Assembly: GCA_030220185.1 (NCBI GenBank)
Contig: JASPKZ010004202.1
Coordinates: forward strand, 1,554,001 to 1,618,000
Source of the DNA: Diploptera punctata
Lineage: Eukaryota > Arthropoda > Insecta > Blattodea > Blaberidae
Length of the DNA stretch: 64,000 nucleotides
Direction: 5' to 3'
This document shows positions 59,501 through 64,000 of this stretch, piece by piece. The number at the start of each line of letters is the position of its first letter. Positions within the stretch are counted from its first letter, which is position 1. A program made the translations under genes and the position numbers. The notes beneath the pieces were generated by a model. It saw only the letters and a list, made by a program, of their open reading frames with translations, was not told the origin of the DNA and made no database searches.

Positions 59501-60637
59501 CAGTCTGAGTGTATAATTTTTCTCTTCAAATATGATTTATGCATCACTGAGATGTATGAAATGAATAATGGAAACACTAGAAAAATATAATTATAAATTA
59601 TATTATTTTTAGTCTGAACATCTTACCTCAATATTAATGTTGATTTGTTCTTGAACATGTTTCAAAACAATTCTGTTTTATCGTCAACTTTCCCAGACTG
59701 GTTTTATTTATGTTGCACAACCTCAAAATATAACTCCCTAAAATTAAATAATAATTATAAAGATGTTTTTATTATTGATTTAACATTTCTCACTGAAAGA
59801 TAAATTATATTTGAAGAGAAAAAAAATTTTCTCTGAAAGGTAAATTATATTTGAAGAGAAAATTTTTTTTTCTCTTCAAATATAATTTATCTTTCAGTGA
59901 GAAATGTTAAATCAATAATAAAAACATCATTAGAAGCCTTACTAGCTTTATAAGTAATGTTAAATTCCCAATAAATATCTTCTTAACTAAGAAGCCGCCA
60001 TTTGCAAAGATAGAAGCAATGGTTTCAAAAGCATTTGGCGGTAGGGAATTACAACGTATATAAGAGAAAAATTTGCATCTAGATCGTAACTCGCCTCGGT
60101 AGCTCAGTTGGTAGAGCACTTGGCTTGGAAAGCCAAGGGTCCCGGGTTCGAGTCACGGTCTAGGCGAAAATTTTTCTCTTCAAATATAATAATTATAAAC
60201 TTTAATATAGTCTTGGCCCATCAGTAGATGTGCTCACTTGTAGATGCATCAAAAGCGGACATGACCCATTTTATAATACTTAGGGACTCAATTATCCTTA
60301 CCCAATGCACAAAAAACTATCAAAATAGCATCACAAGCCTTCTCAACATATGTACTATAGAGCAGTTTGCAATTTAATACAGGCATAGGGTACACAATCT
60401 AGTGATTAAAAATTGTATCTCTCCACCCTTCGTAGCCCCAAGACTGAAAATTTTACAATTGAAATTTGCAAACCTGCTAGTCAGCGGACTGGCCGTAAAT
60501 GATTAAGAGTGTTTAATTTCTTCTGCAGACATCTGATGCTGATGAAGAAATTACGAAGCTGCAGAACAGAATAGCAGAACTGGAAGAGGACAAAGGTAAC
60601 CTACAGTTACATCTGGTAGACTTTGATGAATTGAAAG
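44530..60637 (+). CDS. lva: Long coiled-coil protein, Lava lamp/golgin-like, 5' six coding exons
   Basis: Exons 44530-44703, 44815-45032, 47693-47858, 53072-53397, 54933-55275 and 60529-60637 all have GT/AG borders and compatible phases (0, 2, 0, 2, 0, 1). They encode about 445 residues and continue past the window. The ATG follows AAAA, 5 bases after a TTTTTTCAG acceptor with an upstream in-frame TAA, so a 5'UTR intron is likely. Residues 1-60 begin MWDPEEGG then a coiled coil (QQQQHKIEEMKKILKENEEK). A basic, Ser/Thr-rich stretch follows (RSRSRAAKRKSTTP, STPRRSSAKKAQ), then nearly continuous heptads (MIQHLKNQLDDRDVQIKELQ, LHQVEENNKELL, NRIAELEEDKGNLQLHL). The order resembles insect Lava lamp, a large Golgi peripheral protein acting with dynein and spectrin. 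Other golgins or giantin-like proteins are possible. The symbol is tentative. Confidence 0.55.
45101..46095. repeat. R2 element between 150-bp direct repeats
   Basis: An uninterrupted R2 copy (about 45253-45935, minus relative to 12300-13278) is flanked by near-identical direct repeats 45101-45251 and 45943-46095 (CTACAATGCATACC, GGGATTTGTGCAGGTCCCAG, GAATAATATTTTGAGG). It carries the empty target of the tRNA-like element at 45551-45566. Confidence 0.8.
46096..46680. repeat. Inverted PLE 3' ends with hammerhead-like cores
   Basis: Minus (46130-46330) and plus (46440-46625) copies of the PLE C-terminus (MNFEIPVECDLVWRFF, SQPEEGADIDIQ). Minus core: CTGATGA (46169-46175), extra T, stem II GATATA/TATATT, GAA. 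Plus core: CTGACGA (46583-46589), extra T, GATATA/TATATC, GAA. Both reach GAGGTAAGATG. Confidence 0.75.
46733..47335 (+). mobile_element. LINE-X pieces: 3' tail, then a 5' end fused to a 3' end
   Basis: 46735-46832 is one 3' terminal unit (CAGGATAGGGATGTATGG...). 46833-47200 looks like the element's 5' region, with an endonuclease start-like FLGT-NVRTLYNSRML. It is joined directly at about 47203 to another 3' terminal unit, so most of the ORF is deleted. Confidence 0.55.
48000..48240. repeat. Palindromic mini-element
   Basis: The arms carry TTAATTTATTAATTAAGAACC/CATTTTAACATC at the ends. The minus strand has a degenerate hammerhead-like fold: TTGAAAA, extra T, stem II GAATGA/TCATTT, GAA, stem III AACT/AGTT. 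Sister at 53625-54060. Confidence 0.65.
48270..48530. repeat. Palindrome of about 250 bp
   Basis: Inverted arms (GTTTCTTGACTCACCTCATA ... TATGAGGTGAGTCAAGAAAC) meet near 48398. Each contains GAAACTCGAGTC, a GAA plus stem III ACT/AGT and GUC triplet as in hammerhead 3' halves. Confidence 0.8.
48535..49400 (+). pseudogene. Penelope-like element, RT thumb to GIY-YIG end
   Basis: One frame (about 48544-49041) runs HRLVNVPMSKENYNKEKEHI (RT thumb), KKFTYHPLVFDKFQKI, then SGIYQINCKDCEKIYIGKTK of the endonuclease. After a 1-base shift it continues AIAAHAWSEKHRIETKTKLL, TIWEKIYICKNE and LIWKFIGQPSDG. The 3' end has CCCTGGGTC and ATGAGGTGAGTG. RT catalytic motifs are missing. Confidence 0.82.
49700..50520. 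repeat. PLE-type palindrome opened by a LINE insertion
   Basis: The outer arms (49720-49795 minus, 50335-50475 plus) share ACCTAGG/CCTAGGT and TATAATTA blocks. The plus arm has TTGAAGA, extra T, stem II GAAACC/GGTTTT, GAA. Inserted on the minus strand (about 49796-50330) is a LINE 3' end: AWNSLPSHVRDCQSLSLFKS in translation, then GGCCTTATGGCCTTAACTC and an AATAAAGC tail. Confidence 0.65.
50570..51180 (+). pseudogene. Penelope-like element, GIY-YIG end, second copy
   Basis: Very similar to 48790-49400 (SGIYQINCRDCEKIYIGKTK, AIAAHAWSEKHRIETKTKLL, LIWKFVGQPSDGAE) and without the 1-base shift in the KRNLNTGLKEHLRNVKNG segment. RT is lost. It ends ATGAGGTGAGTG. Confidence 0.82.
51365..51720. ncRNA. 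Palindrome with hammerhead-like cores
   Basis: Arms of about 150 bp meet near 51553. Minus core: CTGAGGT (51487-51493), stem II GGAACA/TGTTCC, GAA, then stem III AC/GT. The plus copy at 51610-51650 is more degenerate. The ends are ATGAGGTGAGTG. Confidence 0.65.
51739..51808 (+). repeat. tRNA-like sequence, diverged
   Basis: GTCTGGTAGCTTAGCGG, GAGC and the T-arm-like GGTCCAAATCCC. A TTTTTCTCTTC tract follows. Confidence 0.55.
52034..52105 (+). repeat. tRNA-like sequence
   Basis: ACTCAGGTAACTCAGTTGG to CCCCAGTCTGA; upstream ATATATAAGATAAAAATTTGC. Anticodon-loop equivalent ATAGAAA. Confidence 0.7.
52249..52319 (-). repeat. tRNA-like sequence
   Basis: Minus copy related to 52034-52105 (CTCAGGTAGCTCAGTCAG on its own strand). 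Its 5' end abuts the SINE-C copy. Confidence 0.7.
52320..52575. repeat. SINE-C-like element, left part truncated
   Basis: ATAGCATTTTCATGCTATG, TTTTCGGGGACCGTTGGGCC, GGTGAGGAAAAACCC and GGGAATCGAACCCGGGCCC match 30891-31217. Confidence 0.75.
52600..52885 (+). mobile_element. tRNA-like element
   Basis: Upstream module AGGAGCCGCCATTTGCAAG and CAGTATATAGAAAAATTTGCG, then tRNA-like 52791-52861 (GCTCAGGTAGCTCAGTGG to CCCCAGTCTGAGC), then AATTTTTCTCTTCAAATATGA. The D-loop is one base short. Confidence 0.75.
53625..54060. repeat. Palindromic mini-element with a second 84-bp hairpin nested inside
   Basis: Outer arms match 48000-48240 (TTAATTTATTAATTAAGAACC). At about 53753-53836 a perfect hairpin TATTTTACTCACCTCATACT / AGTATGAGGTGAGTGAAATA of PLE-end type is inserted. 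The flanking GGTAACTATA occurs on both sides (53697 and 53837). Confidence 0.75.
54095..54167 (+). repeat. tRNA-like sequence
   Basis: GCCTAGGTAGTTCACTTGG to CCCCAGTCTAGGC, 3' flank CATATATTTTTC. Confidence 0.7.
54175..54900. other. Intron DNA, small inverted repeat only
   Basis: An imperfect inverted repeat AATGCCAC..GATTTCC / GGAAATC..GGCATT is at 54186-54231. Nothing else recognised before the exon at 54933. Confidence 0.4.
55576..55874. mobile_element. PLE-type hairpin mini-element between 12-bp duplications
   Basis: Flanked by AAGATCTTCATG at 55564-55575 and 55875-55886. Contains CCTCATAC/GTATGAGGTGAGTG arms and GAAACCCTGGGT (GAA plus stem III). It carries no coding sequence. Confidence 0.8.
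55887..56273. mobile_element. tRNA-like element between 12-bp duplications
   Basis: Flanked by AAGATCTTCATG at 55875-55886 and 56274-56285. Holds three tRNA-likes: minus 55962-56031 (missing bases in the D-arm), minus partial 56080-56124 and plus 56179-56251. The inner spacers are short, so the element is rearranged internally. Confidence 0.82.
56870..57240. repeat. Fold-back pair of tRNA-like elements
   Basis: Minus tRNA-like 56918-56990 and plus tRNA-like 57140-57212 sit head to head about a TAGATAGAAGCAATGG centre near 57057. The promoter-like TATATAC/GTATATAAGAG and TTTTTCTC tracts mirror each other. Confidence 0.85.
57250..57743. other. Intron DNA, nothing recognised
   Basis: 57361-57560 is less AT-rich than its surroundings but has no long ORF or known motif. 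Confidence 0.4.
57744..57843. repeat. R4 short repeat, second copy
   Basis: CCAAGTATTAGGCCAAGGCC and CAGCGTTTCATAGGACGGCC, as in the mariner insertion at 36785-36876. Confidence 0.75.
57990..58215. repeat. SINE-C-like element, degenerate
   Basis: CATTTGGGCCTTAAAGCATTCC, GGCGAGGAAAAAACCTC and GGGAATCGCAACCTACCC match the SINE-C body with many changes. Confidence 0.55.
58225..58390 (-). repeat. PLE mini-element end
   Basis: CACCTCATGAAATG and CTACTCACCTGGACATG GTTTC-like order resembles the minus PLE ends; the hammerhead core is degraded. Confidence 0.4.
58390..58815 (-). repeat. Two tRNA-like elements in tandem
   Basis: tRNA-likes at 58430-58501 and 58738-58808, both minus, each followed (on the plus strand) by ATTTTTCTCTTATATAC, CCAAATGCTATGAAACC and GCAAATGGCGGCTTC. 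The repeating unit is about 305 bp. Confidence 0.75.
59011..59348. repeat. SINE-C-like element inside a tRNA-like element
   Basis: Flanked by CATCTCAATGAT at 58999-59010 and 59349-59360. The body matches 30891-31217. It proves that SINE-C inserted after the tRNA-like unit. Confidence 0.88.
59439..59510 (+). repeat. tRNA-like sequence
   Basis: GCTTAGATAGCTCAGTCGG to CCCCAGTCTGAGT with a fully pairable acceptor stem; 3' flank GTATAATTTTTCTCTTC. Confidence 0.75.
59590..59760 (-). ncRNA. PLE mini-element end with hammerhead-like fold
   Basis: Minus: TTGACGA (59681-59687), extra T, stem II AAAAC/GTTTT, GAA, then ACATGTTC, ending near GAGGTAAGATG. Stem II differs wholly in sequence from other copies yet pairs. 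Confidence 0.55.
59760..60195 (+). mobile_element. tRNA-like element with duplicated flank
   Basis: tRNA-like 60093-60165, preceded by AAGCCGCCATTTGCAAAG, GCATTTGGCGGTAGGG and CGTATATAAGAG. The left flank (59815-59905) holds an inverted TTTGAAGAGAAAA / TTTTCTCTTCAAA pair. Confidence 0.78.
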
Positions 60638-60889
60638 GTAAAAATAAGCAATTTAAAAAAAGTACAATCTTTATCATTGAAGCCATGCTTTGGTGGTGGT
60701 ACAGTATTAAGGTTGGTCATATCTGTGCTTATTTGAATAAAAGTAGTTTAGCGTTACATTTAACAGTTTTAAGTTTCTAAACTAATTTTTTTTGTGAGTG
60801 TTTTGTAATTTGTGTAATTGTATTCCTTACATGTCCATTCCTAACAAGAGACAGAGAACTCTTTTTGTGTGAGAAACGGCTAAACATTT

Positions 60890-61630
60890 ATAAGAATTAA
60901 ATGAATCGTGATTTCTTCTTACCTCATAGTTCTATGTTTTTTTAAACACAGCACTGCAGTATCAGCGACCATCGTCACCATCCTCAGCTGTTTTCACGAC
61001 TGTCAATTTTTTCTTTTGCCGGTAATTATCCAAACTACCATCTGGTGTTCTTTTGAAGGAATTATTTTCTAAACTGCCATCTGGTGTTCTTTTGAAGGAA
61101 TTATTTTCTGAACTGCCATCTGTTATATTTTTTAAGAACTTTGTAATCAAGCTCGGTTCTCTGGAATCTCGAAGTTCATGGTTCTAGTATGGTTTTTTTT
61201 GAATATATATTTTTTTATATTTAATTAATGTTGGGAAGTAAACATTATGAGGTATAATCAAACTGTTAAATCCAAAGGTTTGGATACATGTTTCAATAGT
61301 TTTGCTTTGGATTTAACAATTTGGGAAAAAATATATATTAAAAAAAAACCATACTAGAGATTTCAGACAAACTGAGCTTGATTACAAAGTTCTTCAAAAA
61401 TACAACAGATGGCAGTTTAGAAAAGAATTTCTTCAAAAGAACACCTGATGGCAGTTTGGATAATTACCGGCAAAAGAAAAAATTGACAGTCAACAGCTGA
61501 GGATGGTAACAATGGTCGCTGATACTGCAGTGCTGTGTTTAAAAAAACATAGAAGTATGAAGTAAGAAGAAATCACGATTCATTTAATTCTTATGAATTA
61601 AACCTCATAATGTTAAAAATTCCCAAATTT
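60890..61630. repeat. Inverted PLE 3' ends with hammerhead-like folds
   Basis: Minus (60905-61160) and plus (61330-61600) arms encode SLENNSFKRTPDG repeats on the minus strand, the latter duplicated. Minus core: CTGAGGA (60981-60987), extra T, stem II GGTGAC/GTCGCT, GAT, stem III ACT/AGT around GC. Core position 14 is changed, so cleavage is doubtful. Confidence 0.65.
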
Positions 61631-61679
61631 ATTATATAAATAAGCATTTATATTTTAGATTTTTCAAACAAGAAATTCT

Positions 61680-62160
61680 ATTCGTAAATTAATGAGTCTC
61701 ATTTAATATCTTACCTCATATTTTATGTTTCTTTAAACACGGGAACTAGTTTTCAAGAGAAGGATCTCTCTCATTTTCATCTGACGTTATGACTACTGGA
61801 TTTTCGTGATTGTGAAAATACAATAGAAAGTAACATTATGAGGTTCTACTTAATAAATGAGTTGGGTCTGCTTCATCTTACCTCATATTTTGTTATTTCT
61901 TGTAAGACATGTTTCAAAGCATCTTTGCTCCTTCTTTGGTTGGTACAAACTTATGTTCCTTAAATTGATGTCCCTGAATCTTGAGAAGGATTTAAACAAA
62001 ATTAAAAACACAACAAAAAATCCAATGTGCCAGAAATATATGAAAACACTTAAAACATAAACAATAAAAAGGTATTAATAGTGGGTGGAGAATACATTTT
62101 TAACGACTTATATAATTTCAAATTTCTTTGATATCTTTATATAATAAATTTGGGAATTTT
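61680..62160. repeat. PLE mini-element ends, fragmentary
   Basis: TTAATATCTTACCTCATATT (61706) and ATCTTACCTCATATTTTG (61877) are two minus-strand ends. The intervening DNA resembles 48000-48240. No coding. Confidence 0.5.
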
Positions 62161-62169
62161 TGACATCAT

Positions 62170-62410
62170 GAGGTTTAAATCATAAGAATTAAATGAATCA
62201 TGATTTCTTCTTACCTCATACTTCTATGTTTTTTTAAACACAGCACTGCAGTATCAGCAACCATCATCACCATCCTCAGCTGTTTTCACGACTGTTGTGA
62301 AAACAGCTGAGGATGGTGACAATGGTCGCTAATACTGCAGTGCTGTGTTTAAAAAACATAGAAGCATGAGGTAAGAAGAAATCATGATTCATTTGATTTC
62401 TTATTCTTTG
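62170..62410. repeat. Palindrome with hammerhead-like folds
   Basis: Arms of about 110 bp meet near 62295 (TTTTCAC...GTGAAAA). Each carries CTGAGGATGG, stem III ACTGCAGT and a CATGAGGTAAGAAG end. Confidence 0.75.
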
Positions 62411-62539
62411 ATATCATTTGAAATTATATGAGGTGAGTCGTTAAAAATATGTTCTCCACTCACTATTAATGATATAACCTCATAATGTTTACTTCCCAAT
62501 ATTAATTTAAATATAATAAAAAGGTATATTTGAAAAGAA

Positions 62540-63760
62540 GAATATACGCCTAGACTGGGGTTTGAACCCAGGACCTTTGACTCTCTATGTCAATGATCTA
62601 TCCAAGTCAGCTACCTAGGCCTCCAATTCTAAATGCGTATTTTTCTCTTATACATAGTTAATTCCCTAACCTCACCTGGGTTCGAACCCTAGTCTAGGCG
62701 TATATTTTTCTTTAATTAAATAAAAATAAAACTTAGTTTTATTTGATTTTCATATTTTTCTTTTTTCTTTTCAAATATAATTTGTCCATCATTAAGATGT
62801 TTAAAAACGAATATTATGAATAATAAAAAGTATTACAACGTATATAAGAGAAAAATTTTGCATCTATATCGTAACTCGCCTCGGTAGCTCAGTTGGTAGA
62901 GCATTTGGCCCGGCAAGCCAAAGGTCCCGGGTTCGAGTCTCGGTCTAGGCAAAAAAATTTTCTCTTCAAATATAATAAAAAGTAAATTATATTTGAAAAG
63001 AAAAATATATGCCTAGACCGGGGTTTGAACCCAGGACCTTTGACTCTCTATGTCAATGCTCTTCCAAATGAGCTACCTAGGCCTCCAATCTAAACGCATA
63101 TTTTTCTCTTATATACGTTGTAATTCCCTATCGCCAAATGCTTTTGAAACCATTGCTTCTATCTTTGCAAATGGCGGCTTCTTAGTTAAGAAGACATTTA
63201 TTGGGAATTTAACATTACTTTATAAAGCTAGTAAGGCTTCTAATGATGTTTTTATTATTCATTTAACATTTCTCAATGAAAGATAAATTATATTTGAAGA
63301 GAAAAATTTTCGCCTAGACCGGGACTCAGTTGGTAGAACACTTGGCCCGGAAAGCCAAGGGTCCCGGGTTCGAGTCCCGGTCTAGGCGAAAATTTTTCTC
63401 TTCAAATATAATTTATCTTTCATTGAGAAATGTTAAATGAATAATAAAAACATCATTAGAAGCCTTACTAGCTTTATAAAGTAATGTTAAATTCCCAATA
63501 AATGTCTTCTTAACTAAGAAGCCGCCATTTGCAAAGATAGAAGCAATGGTTTCAAAAGCATTTGGCGATAGGGAATTACAACGTATATAAGAGAAAAATT
63601 TGCGTATAGATCGTAACTCGCCTCGGTAGCTCAGTTGGTAGAGCACTTGGCCCGGAAAGCCAAGGGTCCCGGGTTCGAGTCCCGGTCTAGGCGAAAATTT
63701 TTCTCTTCAAATATAATTTATCTTTCATTGAGAAATGTTAAATGAATAATAAAAACATCA
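62540..63760. repeat. Cluster of tandem and inverted tRNA-like elements
   Basis: tRNA-likes: minus 62548-62620; fragment 62680-62699; plus 62878-62950; minus 63011-63082; chimeric 63312-63387 (antisense T-arm fused to a sense copy at D-arm); plus 63620-63692. Linking modules repeat GCCATTTGCAAAGATAG, CAACGTATATAAGAG and AATAATAAAAACATCATTAG. Confidence 0.82.
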
Positions 63761-64000
63761 TTATGAGGTATAATCATTAAAATTCATCGGAGAACATATT
63801 GTTTAAACAACTCACCTCATAGGATTCATGCTTCCATGATATCGCGATTTCAAACATAGTCATGTTCATCTTCAGCCATAACTCTGACTGACGAAATTCT
63901 TCGGCCGTCAACTATTCTATTGTCGCCATCTTCAGTGCTGCCATCTATGGTTAAATTTATGAACTTCGAAATCAATGTAATTTCGTTAGGGATATCAAAA
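63740..64000 (-). repeat. PLE 3' end with hammerhead-like core, running off the window
   Basis: Minus: CTGAAGA, extra T, stem II GAACAT/ATGTTT, GAA, stem III ATC/GAT around GC (63841-63848), then A; ATGAGGTGAGT at 63810-63820. The coding C-terminus (SSEDGDNRIVDGRRIS-like) continues to the right edge. Confidence 0.7.

Noticed and set aside
63620..63692. Functional tRNA gene
   Set aside because: Arms fold well, but T33 is replaced, an extra base precedes the anticodon stem, anticodons vary between near-identical copies and all copies lie in mobile units.

Overview
The window is eukaryotic nuclear DNA, most likely from an insect with a large, repeat-rich genome. Coding exons are short, in phase, bounded by GT/AG sites and separated by introns of kilobases. 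The rest is packed with mariner, piggyBac, Tc1-like, non-LTR (LINE), SINE and Penelope-like (PLE) debris. Several LINE and SINE signatures resemble those common in Polyneoptera such as cockroaches and stick insects; that placement is inference. Nothing bacterial or viral was recognised.

Two host genes are visible on the + strand. (1) 23559-35843: a six-exon gene encoding about 212 residues. Its first 100 residues resemble the N-terminal coiled coil of RacGAP1/CYK-4/Tumbleweed, but it stops after an acidic tail with no C1 or RhoGAP domain. (2) 44530 to beyond the right edge (last visible exon 60529-60637): six coding exons of a long coiled-coil protein, probably a Lava lamp/golgin-type Golgi protein. 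Two retrocopies of a third gene, WDR70, are present. One (7877-9426) is nearly intact apart from a single-base frameshift. The other (39074-41160) is broken by several insertions.

Layout: 1-1690, a 30-bp satellite; 2.0-3.8 kb, repeat and PLE debris; 3753-5361, a 129-bp tandem array made from a LINE 3' end; 7.4-9.4 kb, WDR70 retrocopy 1; 9.7-22.7 kb, nested repeats, palindromes and LINE/PLE pieces; 23.5-35.8 kb, the RacGAP1-N-like gene with TE-filled introns; 36.7-38.2 kb, a mariner; 38.4-41.9 kb, SINE, LINE and WDR70 retrocopy 2; 42-44 kb, AT-rich DNA and a fold-back repeat; 44.5-64 kb, the coiled-coil gene with TE-filled introns.

The most striking content is two interlocking repeat systems. 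The first is a set of PLE fragments and palindromic mini-elements whose ends carry hammerhead-ribozyme-like cores: CUGANGA, stem II, GAA, then a 2-4 bp stem III closed by 0-3 nt, most often 2. Stem II and stem III covary between copies. Most end next to ATGAGGTGAGT or GAGGTAAG, which also matches a 5' splice site. The second is a family of about 300-400 bp elements holding a tRNA-like sequence inside short inverted repeats (GAGAAAAATTT...). They occur singly, head-to-head and in a terminal cluster. One has a filled site with a 16-bp target duplication and an empty counterpart elsewhere in the window. At 55.56-56.29 kb both systems sit side by side between three copies of the same 12-bp target.
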